DNA of 64,000 bases from Caulobacter sp. (GCA_017745235.1 JAGHZU010000018.1:1-64000), one strand, 5' to 3'. Shown: positions 1-8,292, counted from the first letter of the stretch. The notes: generated from the sequence alone by a model not told the origin. Made by a program: numbers and translations.

Positions 1-41
1 ACTTCGTCTCAAGGCGCGGGAGAGTAGGTCGCCGCCAGGTC
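1..41 (+). rRNA. 5S ribosomal RNA, 3' end (partial)
   Basis: The first bases match the 3' third of bacterial 5S rRNA: the closing helix, the conserved GGGAGAGTAGG loop segment at about 18-28 and the terminal GCCAGG at 34-39. The rest of the gene lies before the window. The initiator tRNA follows 62 bases later, the usual end of an alphaproteobacterial rRNA operon. The exact 3' end is uncertain by a few bases. Confidence 0.88.
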
Positions 42-103
42 CGCTAAAAGGATGCCCACAAAGTCCAACACCCTGCCAACACGATCTCAGACGACCCCTT
101 TGT

Positions 104-180
<77 letters not shown>

Positions 181-187
181 ATCCAGC

Positions 188-215
188 AAAAAGCCTCCCG
201 AAAGGGAGGCTTTTT
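188..215 (+). terminator. Rho-independent terminator of the rRNA operon
   Basis: A perfect 12-bp stem (AAAAAGCCTCCC / GGGAGGCTTTTT) around a GAAA tetraloop, ending in a T run. It starts 8 bases after the tRNA CCA end. Because the arms are A- and T-flanked it can work on both strands, so it may also end the opposing membrane-protein gene that stops at 232. Confidence 0.93.
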
Positions 216-231
216 GCGTTTGGGCGGCTGG

Positions 232-825
232 TCACGGCAGGCTGCCGTAGAACCGCAGGATATAGGATATCAAATAGGCTAGGCCGCCCGCTGCGAAGAC
301 TGCGTGAAAGCGTCGATCGCGCACGAAGCCGGCGATTACGCACAGAGCGGTCAACGCGACGATGCGGATGGGATATTCCATGCCGAGATGGGCCAAGTAT
401 CGGGCCCCCTTCAGCCGTGTGTCGATGACGTCCATGGCGTAGGTGGCCGCCAGGAGGCCGAAGAACCACGCACGACGCGACATGAAGTAGTCCTGGAAAC
501 TGGCGTATTCGCTCATGTCGGTTGGAAAGAGCAGGCTGCACAGCAGGAACTGCATGGCCGTGTAGGCGATCAGGAACGCATAGGTCTCGAAGGTCAGGGC
601 GCTGACCTCGGCCAGTTCGAACTCCCACCACCAGAAGGCCGTGACGCTGACCAGCATGTAGGTCACCCAGCACAGGTGCAGCCATGACAGGCGCTCAGTC
701 TTGGGGTGCTGGACCAGGCCGGCCACGCCATTGAGGAGGCGAGCCACGCCAAGGCCCAGGATCATGCTGACGACGGTCCTGACGTGGACCAGCAGGTCAT
801 GGCTGGGTGGTTGGACGGCGGGCAT
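232..825 (-). CDS. Uncharacterised six-helix membrane protein
   Basis: A 197-residue protein with about six hydrophobic segments (roughly residues 19-38, 48-67, 78-99, 119-134, 153-168 and 173-194) separated by short charged loops; an aromatic run (WWWE) ends the second helix. I do not recognise the family. The frame stays open much further upstream, but that extension is arginine/histidine-rich and antisense to thpR, so I chose the ATG at 825, where the hydrophobic pattern begins. No strong ribosome binding site is visible and a slightly downstream start is possible. It converges on the rRNA operon terminator. Confidence 0.7.
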   Translation of the reverse strand: MPAVQPPSHDLLVHVRTVVSMILGLGVARLLNGVAGLVQHPKTERLSWLHLCWVTYMLVSVTAFWWWEFELAEVSALTFETYAFLIAYTAMQFLLCSLLFPTDMSEYASFQDYFMSRRAWFFGLLAATYAMDVIDTRLKGARYLAHLGMEYPIRIVALTALCVIAGFVRDRRFHAVFAAGGLAYLISYILRFYGSLP

Positions 826-951
826 GCCGTCAGCACACCACCAGACATCGTTTCGCGCCAGTCCCGTCGCCCAGGTTCGTATCGGGACCCTTGTCAAACG
901 GGGACGGGTCGCTGATAGCGAGAGCTCATATCTTTCGTTCGATCGGCCTGC

Positions 952-1524
952 ATGTCCCAGCTTTCGTTCCTTGATCCGGCCCCGCCGACGGATCGGCTGT
1001 TCTTCGCCCTCTTTCCCGATGCAGCCGCGGCCGAAGCTGTCGCCCGACGGGCTTCGGGGCTGCGCGAACGCCACGCGCTGCGAGGGCGCCCGCTGCTGAC
1101 CGATCGGTTTCACGTCACGCTCAATCATCTGGGCGATCATGCCGGGTTGCGCCGCGATATCGTGGAGGCGGCGACCGAGGCGGCGCGGACCGTGCAATTT
1201 CCCGCCTTTGAGGTGACCTTCGACCGGGTGGAGAGTTTCAAGGGCCGGTCGGGGAGTCGCCCACTGGTGCTCCGTGGCGATCAAGGCCTGCGTGACCTGC
1301 TGTCCTTCCAGAGGGAATTGGGTGTCGCCTTGGCGCGGGCGGGCCTGGGGCGTTGGGTCGAAAGGCAATTCACGCCGCACGTCACGCTGCTCTACGACGA
1401 TGCGATGATCGAGGGCGAGGTCGTGGAGCCGCTTACCTGGACCGTCGATGAATTCGTCCTGGTCCACAGCTTGCTGAGCCAGACGCGGCACATCCACTTG
1501 GATCGTTGGAAATTGAACGGTTGA
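952..1524 (+). CDS. thpR: RNA 2',3'-cyclic phosphodiesterase (2'-5' RNA ligase family)
   Basis: A 190-residue member of the 2H phosphoesterase superfamily. Both signature tetrapeptides are present: HVTL at residues 54-57 (FHVTLNHLGD) and HVTL at 143-146 (PHVTLLYDD), which supply the two catalytic histidines. Length matches the family (about 180-190 aa). Family members hydrolyse 2',3'-cyclic phosphate RNA ends and can reverse the reaction to form 2'-5' linkages in vitro; the cellular role is unclear. It is monocistronic and followed by a rho-independent terminator. The start is the only ATG at the front of the conserved region. Confidence 0.9.
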   Translation: MSQLSFLDPAPPTDRLFFALFPDAAAAEAVARRASGLRERHALRGRPLLTDRFHVTLNHLGDHAGLRRDIVEAATEAARTVQFPAFEVTFDRVESFKGRSGSRPLVLRGDQGLRDLLSFQRELGVALARAGLGRWVERQFTPHVTLLYDDAMIEGEVVEPLTWTVDEFVLVHSLLSQTRHIHLDRWKLNG

Positions 1525-1580
1525 GTTGAACCAAGGCTCAGCTCGCGCGTTCTTTCACCGTATCCCCCTCTTAGAACTGG

Positions 1581-1609
1581 ATCCCGGAGCTTCGGCCCCG
1601 GGATTTTTT
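1581..1609 (+). terminator. Rho-independent terminator after thpR
   Basis: ATCCCGG (1581-1587) pairs with CCGGGAT (1598-1604) around a loop containing TTCG, followed by six T residues. It lies 57 bases after the thpR stop and just before the converging MocR gene ends, separating the two. Confidence 0.85.
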
Positions 1610-1612
1610 CGT

Positions 1613-2971
1613 TCAGGAGTCGATCAAGCCGGCCACGCTGACCAGGGCGTCGCGTAGCACCTTGCGGTTGGTCGGCGCGCCCAGCGAGATCCGCAGGCCT
1701 TGGGGAGGCTCGGCTTCGACCGCGAAGGCGTCTGCCCCCACGAGGGAGAGGCCGCGTAGCGAGGCCTGGGCGCGCAGTTGGCCGACGTCTGTATGCGCGG
1801 GCAGGCGCAGCCAGACATGCACCCCTTCCGGAGCCCCTTGGGCGTCGGGGAGGATTTCGGCGGCGATGGCGCGGCGGGCGCGGGCCTCGGCGCGCACGCC
1901 CGCCAGGAGCCGCTCGGCGTCTCCGTCGCGGATCCAGCGGATGGCGATCGCCGTGGTCAGGGGCGAGCCCATCATCACCGCAGTGCGCAGAGCCTCGGTC
2001 ACCCGCCGCGCCAGCGCCGGGGTGGGGCAGGAGAGGAAGGCGGTGCGCAGGCCGGGCGACAGGGTCTTGGACAGGGTGGCGAGGTGGAAGCCATGTGTCG
2101 GCGCCAGGGCGGCCAAGGCGGGCGGCGGGGCGTCGAGCAGTCGGGCGTAGGGGTCATCCTCGATCAGCCAAACCTCTCGCGCGGCGGCGATCCGGGCGAT
2201 GTCTTCTCGTCTGTTCCTGCCCATGGTGCTGGCCGTCGGGTTTTGGGTCGTGGGCACAAGATATGCGGCGACAGGGGTGTGCCTCGCGCAGATGCGTTCG
2301 AAGGCGTCAGGGTGGAAGCCCTCGGCGTCGACGGGGCAGGCGATCAGCCTGAGGTTCATTCGGCGGGCCAGCGCTAGCAGGCCGGGATAGGTAAGGGGCT
2401 CGGTCACCAGCGTCGAGCCGGGTGTCGTCAGGACTGAGAGCAGGGCGGCCAGGGCCGCCTGGGCGCCGGGGCAAACCACTAGGCGGTCGGTCGCGACCGG
2501 GCCGAGGCTGGATTCAAGCCACCTGACGGCCGCGGCGCGCTGGGCCAAGGGGCCGGGGCCGGCGTGATAGGCCATCAGGGTCGCCACGTCCGATCGGTCC
2601 AGGATCGCGCCGGCCGTGTCCTTCAGCAGGGACGCCAGCGAGACGCCCTGGGGCGGCGGCGGCAGGTTCATGCTGAGATCGACCAGGCCGGCGTCGTCCT
2701 CGGAGCTGCGCCGGCGTACGAACGTACCGCGCCCGACGGCTCCCTCCACCAGCCCACGCTCCCGCGCTGCGCCATAGGCCCGCGTGATCGTGGTGAAGTC
2801 GACGCCCAGCAGGTCGGCCACCGTCCGCTGGGGCGGCAACTGGTCGCCCGCCTGAAGTTCGCCCCCGCGGATGGCTTGTTCGAGCGCGTCGACCACCGCG
2901 AGGTAGATCGGCCGGCGCGAAGCTTTGTCGATATGGGTCAGCCAGGCGGTGGCGGGGCGGTCGCGGGTCAC
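1613..2971 (-). CDS. MocR-type regulator (GntR helix-turn-helix fused to aminotransferase fold)
   Basis: A 452-residue PdxR/MocR-family regulator. An N-terminal GntR winged helix (about residues 15-85, including the LPPQRTVADLLGVDFTTITRAY recognition region) is fused to a type I aminotransferase-like domain. That domain has a likely PLP lysine at about residue 302 (LSKTLSPGLR) and the NPT and DDPY segments of the cofactor pocket. Such proteins sense PLP, amines or amino acids. I chose the GTG at 2971 because GGGAG sits 8 bases upstream. An in-frame ATG at 3001 would add 10 residues, but it has no Shine-Dalgarno sequence and would run into the repeat-rich control region. The gene is divergent from a DUF983 gene; the ligand cannot be inferred. 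Confidence 0.88.
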   Translation of the reverse strand: MTRDRPATAWLTHIDKASRRPIYLAVVDALEQAIRGGELQAGDQLPPQRTVADLLGVDFTTITRAYGAARERGLVEGAVGRGTFVRRRSSEDDAGLVDLSMNLPPPPQGVSLASLLKDTAGAILDRSDVATLMAYHAGPGPLAQRAAAVRWLESSLGPVATDRLVVCPGAQAALAALLSVLTTPGSTLVTEPLTYPGLLALARRMNLRLIACPVDAEGFHPDAFERICARHTPVAAYLVPTTQNPTASTMGRNRREDIARIAAAREVWLIEDDPYARLLDAPPPALAALAPTHGFHLATLSKTLSPGLRTAFLSCPTPALARRVTEALRTAVMMGSPLTTAIAIRWIRDGDAERLLAGVRAEARARRAIAAEILPDAQGAPEGVHVWLRLPAHTDVGQLRAQASLRGLSLVGADAFAVEAEPPQGLRISLGAPTNRKVLRDALVSVAGLIDS

Positions 2972-2993
2972 GGTTGCGGCTCCCAGGGCGAAT

Positions 2994-3040
2994 GCATACA
3001 TTATTTCATAAATGTATGTGCATGATGCCGCAATGTATGC
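2994..3040. promoter_or_regulatory. Candidate MocR operator cluster between the divergent genes
   Basis: Three copies of one 9-base motif lie here: GCATACATT at 2994-3002, AATGTATGT at 3011-3019 and AATGTATGC at 3032-3040. The last two are direct repeats exactly 21 bp apart (two helical turns) and the first is inverted relative to them. Direct repeats spaced by whole helical turns are typical targets of MocR/PdxR regulators. The cluster lies between the MocR gene and the DUF983 gene, so autoregulation and control of the neighbour are both plausible. The operator role is inference. Confidence 0.6.
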
Positions 3041-3052
3041 AGGACAATGTCG

Positions 3053-3436
3053 ATGATCGACAACTACAACTCGCCTTCGAGCCTCTCCGCCGGTCTGCGC
3101 TGCCGTTGCCCGCGCTGCGGGGAGGGCGCTTTGTATCGCGGCTTCCTGAAGCTGGCGCCGCGTTGCGAGCGTTGCGGACTGGACTATGGCTTCGCCGATC
3201 CGGCCGACGGCCCCGCCTTCTTTGTCATGACGGGCATCGGTATCGTTGTCATCGCCATCTGGGCGTGGGCGGTGATCGCGATGCAGCCGCCGATCTGGCT
3301 GCAGTTCGCGACCGTCTTTCCGGCGCTGCTGATCGGCTGTCTGGGAACGCTCCGGCCGGTGAAGGCGTGGCTGGTCGCCGAGCAGTTCATCCACAAGGCC
3401 AGCGAGGGCGGGGCGTCCAGCGTCCAGAAGTCGTAA
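3053..3436 (+). CDS. DUF983 family membrane protein
   Basis: A 127-residue protein with an N-terminal zinc-ribbon-like pair of cysteine knuckles (CPRCGEG and CERCGLDYG), then a DPADGPAFF segment and two transmembrane helices (about residues 55-80 and 84-105). This is the DUF983 arrangement; relatives are often found near cytochrome oxidase assembly genes, but the function is unknown. AGGA at 3041-3044 is 8 bases from the ATG at 3053 and only 2 from the in-frame ATG at 3047, so I prefer 3053. The control region upstream is shared with the divergent MocR gene. Confidence 0.82.
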   Translation: MIDNYNSPSSLSAGLRCRCPRCGEGALYRGFLKLAPRCERCGLDYGFADPADGPAFFVMTGIGIVVIAIWAWAVIAMQPPIWLQFATVFPALLIGCLGTLRPVKAWLVAEQFIHKASEGGASSVQKS

Positions 3437-3687
3437 GATTCGGGTTCGAGGCGAGGAGGCCCCCGCCGCGGCGGGGGCGGCGAACGACGGAAGCCTCCTC
3501 GATGCGCCGTGGGCGGCGCGACAGCTTCCCTGCGTGGGGCGGGGAAGCGTTCCATCGTCGAGGCGAGGGGCCCCGACTTGATGATCTCCGGGCCTGGCGC
3601 CGGATCCCGTAATTCCATCTAGAACGGCTGATCGCCGGCCTGGTAAGCACCCGGCCAGGCTGCTTGCCGAGTCGACTTTGCCGCTGT

Positions 3688-3703
3688 AGTGGTCTGGCCA
3701 ATT
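3688..3703. promoter_or_regulatory. GntR/FCD-type operator-like site 1
   Basis: The sequence AGTGGTCTGGCCA (3688-3700) has the TGG-N5-CCA layout of FadR/UxuR-type (GntR, FCD subfamily) operators. The same 13 bases recur in inverted orientation at 3884-3896, 196 bp away, inside the receptor promoter. Two identical sites about 190-200 bp apart could support repression by DNA looping. No regulator gene of this type lies in the window. Confidence 0.5.
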
Positions 3704-3876
3704 TTGTGGAAAATCGCCTGGGCGTCAACCTGCGAGGCTTTGATGGTCAAGCGATCAGCTACTCTCCCGCCAACTTTGTTTGCCTCAATGCCTTTTTCGT
3801 AAAGGTACTTGCCGGTTTTGTAGTCCATTTCGGAAACCGGTGTCATCGATTTTTAGAAAGAGGCCAGGCGATTGTC

Positions 3877-3905
3877 TTGCAAGTGGCCAGACCACTTGCT
3901 AGTTT
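3877..3905 (+). promoter_or_regulatory. Promoter of the receptor/glucuronidase locus with operator site 2
   Basis: TTGCAA (3877-3882) and TAGTTT (3900-3905) are separated by exactly 17 bp and fit -35 and -10 hexamers. The bases GCTAGTTT (3898-3905) resemble the Caulobacter housekeeping -10 (GCTANAWC). The spacer is almost filled by the palindrome AAGTGGCCAGACCACTT (3881-3897), six-base arms around a five-base centre. A repressor bound there would block RNA polymerase. The receptor start is about 68 bases downstream, with a purine-rich ribosome binding site before the ATG. Confidence 0.6.
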
Positions 3906-3972
3906 TCTCGAGCATCGACGGGGGCGGAAGCTCCAACAACAAGTCGAGTTCAACCTATAGGGGGAAGGCTCC

Positions 3973-6189
3973 ATGAAGAGCTTGCTGTACTGCGCCTCGG
4001 CGCCGGTCCTGTTGCTGGCCATGACTGCGCCGGCCTGGGCCCAGACCGCACCGGACTCCATCAGCCTCGAGGAAGTGGTCGTCACCGCCCAGAAGCGCGC
4101 CGAGAACATCCAGGAGGTTCCGCTGGCCGTTTCGGTCATGACTTCGCGGCAGTTGGAGAGCGCCGGGGTCAAGGACTTCACCGACGTGACCCGCGTGGCG
4201 CCGTCGCTGACGATCCGCCAGGCCGACCAGCCCATCAACGCCTCGGTGGCGCTGCGCGGCATCGGTACTTTCGCCTACGGCATTGGGGTCGAGCCCAGCG
4301 TGGCGGTCCAACTGGACGACGTGCCCGTCTCGTTCCAGGCCCGGGCCTTCGCCGACCTTACCGACGTCGAGCGCGTGGAAGTGCTGCGTGGTCCGCAGAG
4401 CACCCTCTACGGCAAGAGCGCCTCGGCCGGCCTCATCAATATCACCACCCGCGACCCGTCGTCCAAATTCAGCGTTCTGGCCAACGCCATGGCCACCGAT
4501 GACCACGAATATGGCGGCGCCGTCAGCCTGTCGGGGCCGATCACCGAAACCCTGGGCTATCGGATCAGCGCCAGCTACAGCGACTTCGACGGCAACGTCA
4601 AAAACCTCTACGACGGATCCAGGCAGAACGGACGCGATCAGACCTCGGTGCGCGGCAAGCTTCTGTGGCGCCCGCTGGACGGTCTGAAGGTGACGCTCGG
4701 CGCGAGCTATATCGAAGGCACGGCCACGGCGAACTCGCCGTTGCTGCGCATGTCGCCGGCCGCTCGCCTGCGAGGCAACCCCGCCCTGACCGCCGACATC
4801 ACGATGCCGGGGGTCGCGCCGGGGCCGGACAATCTCAACGTCAGCAACGACACCGCGCCCTACGCCAAGAGCAAGGGTTTCGGACAGTCGCTGAAGGTGG
4901 AGTACGAGCTGCCCAAGGACTTCACCCTGGTCTCGATCACGTCGCACGACCAGTTCCGCCTGGATGACCAGCTGGATTCCGACCGCACTTCGTATTCCGG
5001 GCTGAAGAACTGGCAGGGCGGTTTCTTCAAGGCCAAGGCCAATACCCAGGAGGTGCGCCTGCTGTCGCCCGGCGACGGAGCGTTCCGCTACACCTTGGGC
5101 CTGTTCTACGGAGACAACGACCTGCGCCGTAATTTCCAGCGTGGGCCAGTATTCTCGCTGGCGCGCTGGTACGCCCAAGCCACGTCCGAAAACAAGGCGG
5201 CCTTCGGCCAGGCCGAATGGACCTTCCTGCCCAGGACCACGGCGATCGTGGGCCTGCGCTATCAGAAGGAGGATATCGGCTACGCCTTCAACGATATCCT
5301 CAACAACGCCAAGTTCGCGGGCGGAGCGTCGGACAGTTCGTCGACCTATCGCCTGGGCCTGCGCCAGCAACTGACCGACGACGTGATGCTGTTCGGTTCG
5401 TTCGCGACCGGCCACAAGGGGCAGACCTACGATCTGACCACGGGTTTCAACCAGGCGCGCGCCGACGCCGGCCCGATCAAGCCGGAGACGTCGGATTCCT
5501 ACGAAGTGGGCGTGAAAAGCTCGCTGTTTGATCGCCGCGTGATCCTGAACGCCACGGCCTTCCATGTCGCCTATGATAATTTCCAGGCGCAGGGCATTGA
5601 AACCGTTGGCGGAACTCAAAATTTCCGCCTGACCAATGTGGGCAAGGTCCTGACCAAAGGCGTCGAGCTGGAAGCCACGGCTCGGGCGACCCATGACCTG
5701 AGTCTCACCGCGGCGGTCGCCTATATCGACGCCAAGATCGACCAGTTCCCCGGCGCAGCCTGCTATCCAGGCCAGACCGCGGCGCAGGGCTGCACCGGCA
5801 CGCCGGCCCGCCAGGATCTTGGCGGCTATCGCCTGCCCAACGCGCCGAAGTTCAAGATCAACCTGGGCGCGGATTACACCAAGCCGATCGGGGCTTACGA
5901 GCTGATCCTTTCGGGCGCCTACAACTACCAGACCAAGGTCAACTTCTCGCTCAACCAGGATCCCGAGACGGTCCAGAAGGCCTATGGAATCCTCAACCTG
6001 TCGGCGGGCTTCCGCAATCCGGCGGCTGGCTACAAGGCCGTGGTCTTCGTCAACAACGTCTTCGACAAGGGATACGCCGTGAACGGCAGCAGCCAGTTCG
6101 GCAATTTCGGCAGCCAGATCGCGACAGAGTTCCAGCCCGCCCGCGACTTCAACCGGTACGCTGGCGTACGCCTGTCTTACGAGTACTAG
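3973..6189 (+). CDS. TonB-dependent outer-membrane receptor
   Basis: A 738-residue receptor. A signal peptide (residues 1-23, ending AWAQ) is followed by a TonB-box-like segment (LEEVVVTAQKR, about residues 32-42), a plug domain carrying the RVEVLRGPQSTLYGKSA region, and a 22-strand-type barrel ending in an aromatic C-terminal residue (SYEY). Such receptors move bulky substrates into the periplasm using TonB energy. The next gene encodes an exported beta-glucuronidase and the promoter carries hexuronate-regulator-like operators, so glucuronides or glucuronate-containing oligosaccharides are a reasonable substrate guess. The ATG at 3973 follows GGGGGAAGG. Confidence 0.92.
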   Translation: MKSLLYCASAPVLLLAMTAPAWAQTAPDSISLEEVVVTAQKRAENIQEVPLAVSVMTSRQLESAGVKDFTDVTRVAPSLTIRQADQPINASVALRGIGTFAYGIGVEPSVAVQLDDVPVSFQARAFADLTDVERVEVLRGPQSTLYGKSASAGLINITTRDPSSKFSVLANAMATDDHEYGGAVSLSGPITETLGYRISASYSDFDGNVKNLYDGSRQNGRDQTSVRGKLLWRPLDGLKVTLGASYIEGTATANSPLLRMSPAARLRGNPALTADITMPGVAPGPDNLNVSNDTAPYAKSKGFGQSLKVEYELPKDFTLVSITSHDQFRLDDQLDSDRTSYSGLKNWQGGFFKAKANTQEVRLLSPGDGAFRYTLGLFYGDNDLRRNFQRGPVFSLARWYAQATSENKAAFGQAEWTFLPRTTAIVGLRYQKEDIGYAFNDILNNAKFAGGASDSSSTYRLGLRQQLTDDVMLFGSFATGHKGQTYDLTTGFNQARADAGPIKPETSDSYEVGVKSSLFDRRVILNATAFHVAYDNFQAQGIETVGGTQNFRLTNVGKVLTKGVELEATARATHDLSLTAAVAYIDAKIDQFPGAACYPGQTAAQGCTGTPARQDLGGYRLPNAPKFKINLGADYTKPIGAYELILSGAYNYQTKVNFSLNQDPETVQKAYGILNLSAGFRNPAAGYKAVVFVNNVFDKGYAVNGSSQFGNFGSQIATEFQPARDFNRYAGVRLSYEY

Positions 6190-6300
6190 GCCCAACTTCC
6201 CGGGCCTTGGGGGCGGGTCCTCGCGGCCCGTCCTCTTCCCTGCGCCTGGCGGTCGCTGCGACCGCCGGGCCGACTTTTGATTGAAGGACTGAGGTGATCG

Positions 6301-8241
6301 ATGTCGGACACTACGCGCAATGACGGACCGGCTCCCCGCGCCATGATCACGCGCCGGGGCGCGGTGGGCGTGGCCAGCGGCCTGGCCATGGCGGGAGTGG
6401 CGGCGGGCGCGGCGGCGGCCGATCGCGCGCCCAAGCTGGCGGCGCGATCGGGTCCGGAGAGCCTGCTCTATCCGCACGAGAGCGCTTCGCGGACGAGCAA
6501 GCCCCTGGCTCCGACCTGGCGCTTTCGCGCCGATCCGCAGGACGTGGGCGAGGCCGAGGGGTGGCAGAAAGGTCTGCGGGACTTCCGCTTGATCCCGGTG
6601 CCGGCCAGCTGGAACGACATCTTCGACGACATGCGCAATTACGTGGGCTCGGCCTGGTACGAGACCGAATTCCGCGTCGACAAGGCCTGGGCGGGTCAGC
6701 GTATCCATCTGCGGTTCGGCTCGGTGACCTACACCGCCAAGGTCTGGTTGAACGGCAAGCCGATCGGCGGCCACGTAGGCGGCAACTTGCCCTTCGGCTT
6801 CGACATCACCGATGCGGTGTCGATGGATGGCGAGAATGTGCTGACCGTGCTGGTCGAGAACAAGATCCGCCTGGACCGCGTGCCGGCCACGCCGGACACT
6901 GCCCGCTGGCACCTGCACACGGCGCACTTCCCGCAGACGGCCTATGACTTCTTCCCCTATTCGGGCGTGCACCGACCGGTGCTGCTTTACACCACGCCGG
7001 ACGTGCATCTCTACGACGTGACGGTTAGGACCAGCCTGGACGGCAGGATCGCCGTCGACCTGGAGGCCAGTGCGCCCTGGTCCGGTCAGGCCAGCGTAGT
7101 GGTCTCCGACGGCAAGCGTTCGGAGAAGGCCACGATCACGCTGTCGGGCGGCAAGGGCTCGGGCGTCGTGACGGTGAAAAGCCCCCGCCTGTGGAGCCCC
7201 GAGGATCCGCACCTCTACACCTTGACGGTTCGCCTGGAGAATGGCGCGGCCTCTGACGAATACGCCTTTAAGATCGGCGTGCGCACCATCGAGGCCAAGG
7301 GCGACAAACTGCTGCTGAACGGCAAGCCGGTGTTCCTGCGCGGCTTTGGCAAGCACGAAGACTTCCCGATCCACGGCCGCGGCTTGGACGTGGCCTCGAT
7401 CGTGCGCGATTTCGAGCTGCTGAAGTGGATCGGGGGCAACAGCTTCCGCACCTCGCACTATCCTTACAGCGAGGAGGCGATGATGCTGGCCGACGAGCAC
7501 GGCCTGCTCGTCATCGACGAGACGCCAGCCGTCAGCCTGGTCTTTGCCGATCCGCCGGAAATCCAAGAGGCGCGCTTCAAGCAACTGCGCCAGGACATCG
7601 TCGACCTGGTTCGCCGCGACAAGAACCACCCATGCGTCATCATGTGGTCGCTGGCCAACGAGCCGCTGGTTAAGCCGTTCCACACCATCGACCCCGAACC
7701 GGCCGGCGGTAACGAGACGGGGCTGAAGTTCTTCTCGCCGTTGTTCGACCTGACCCGCCAGCTGGACGCCACCCGCCCGGTGACCATCGTCAGCGTGCAG
7801 GGCGGTTCGACCGACTGGCAGGCCCTCGGCGACGTGGTCTGCACCAATTCGTACCAGGGCTGGTACTCGCTCTCCGGGCAACTGGACCGGGCGGAAGAAG
7901 CGTTGAAGGCCGATGTGGCGAAGCTGCGCGCGCGCCACCCGAACAAGCCGATCATGTTTACGGAGTTCGGCGCCGACGCCGTCGCCGGCATGCACTCGCA
8001 TCCGCCCGAGATGTGGACCGAGGAGTATCAGGCCGACATGGTCGAGATGTATATCCGCGTGTTGGAGACATTCCCGTTCATCTTCGGAACCCACCCTTGG
8101 GCCTTCGCCGATTTCCGGACCTCGCAGAGCATCATGCGGATCGGGGCGCAGAACCATAAGGGGCTCTTCACCCGGGACCGGAAACCGAAGCTGGCGGCGC
8201 ACCGCGCCCGGGCTCTGTGGAGCAGGCCGGCCCAAGTCTGA
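6301..8241 (+). CDS. uidA: Tat-exported beta-glucuronidase (GH2)
   Basis: A 646-residue GH2 enzyme. Residues 1-40 form a twin-arginine signal (TRRGAVG, arginines 18-19, then an Ala/Gly-rich core), so export of the folded enzyme to the periplasm is expected. The sugar-binding, immunoglobulin-like and TIM-barrel domains follow in GH2 order. The acid/base glutamate is E454 (LANEP) and the nucleophile E555 (TEFGAD). An N-x-K motif (N618, K620) matches the pair that recognises the glucuronide carboxylate in Escherichia coli GusA, supporting glucuronidase over galactosidase. The active-site loop between DETPAVS and RDKNHP is short, like 'no-loop' enzymes. It lies 111 bp behind the receptor and is probably cotranscribed. 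Confidence 0.93.
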   Translation: MSDTTRNDGPAPRAMITRRGAVGVASGLAMAGVAAGAAAADRAPKLAARSGPESLLYPHESASRTSKPLAPTWRFRADPQDVGEAEGWQKGLRDFRLIPVPASWNDIFDDMRNYVGSAWYETEFRVDKAWAGQRIHLRFGSVTYTAKVWLNGKPIGGHVGGNLPFGFDITDAVSMDGENVLTVLVENKIRLDRVPATPDTARWHLHTAHFPQTAYDFFPYSGVHRPVLLYTTPDVHLYDVTVRTSLDGRIAVDLEASAPWSGQASVVVSDGKRSEKATITLSGGKGSGVVTVKSPRLWSPEDPHLYTLTVRLENGAASDEYAFKIGVRTIEAKGDKLLLNGKPVFLRGFGKHEDFPIHGRGLDVASIVRDFELLKWIGGNSFRTSHYPYSEEAMMLADEHGLLVIDETPAVSLVFADPPEIQEARFKQLRQDIVDLVRRDKNHPCVIMWSLANEPLVKPFHTIDPEPAGGNETGLKFFSPLFDLTRQLDATRPVTIVSVQGGSTDWQALGDVVCTNSYQGWYSLSGQLDRAEEALKADVAKLRARHPNKPIMFTEFGADAVAGMHSHPPEMWTEEYQADMVEMYIRVLETFPFIFGTHPWAFADFRTSQSIMRIGAQNHKGLFTRDRKPKLAAHRARALWSRPAQV

Positions 8242-8260
8242 TATCAGTGTCTTGAGGCGA

Positions 8261-8287
8261 AGCCCCGCCGGGTTTCTTGGCGGGGCT
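8261..8287. terminator. Stem-loop between convergent operons
   Basis: AGCCCCGCC (8261-8269) pairs with GGCGGGGCT (8279-8287) around a nine-base loop. It lies 20 bases after the glucuronidase stop and 6 bases beyond the converging small-ORF operon. There is no long T run on either strand, so termination is plausible but not certain. Confidence 0.6.
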
Positions 8288-8292
8288 CTAAG

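Larger units (their letters stand above)
3437..3972. other. 536-bp intergenic region before the TonB receptor
   Basis: The first part (3437-3610) is very GC-rich and contains an 18-nt perfect palindrome, CCCCCGCCGCGGCGGGGG (3460-3477). The second part (3611-3972) is noticeably AT-richer and holds two operator-like sites and a promoter, listed separately. A 75-codon open frame on the minus strand (3619-3846, beginning MTPVSEMDYKTGKYLYEKG) lacks a clear ribosome binding site and overlaps an operator-like site. It could be a small gene or a relic; I do not call it as a gene. Confidence 0.5.

Noticed and set aside
3460-3477. 18-nt GC palindrome after the DUF983 gene as a terminator
   Set aside because: It has no loop and no T run; a cruciform or simple GC-rich bias is equally likely.
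3619-3846. 75-codon minus-strand ORF beginning MTPVSEMDYKTGKYLYEKG
   Set aside because: Its composition is not absurd, but there is no ribosome binding site, no family match, and it overlaps an operator-like site in a regulatory region. Kept only as a note.
3955-8235. A 1426-codon open frame on the minus strand, antisense to the TonB receptor and glucuronidase genes
   Set aside because: It is Arg/His/Gly-rich with no domain, and long antisense frames arise naturally opposite GC-rich genes with strong third-position bias. The plus-strand genes are clearly real.
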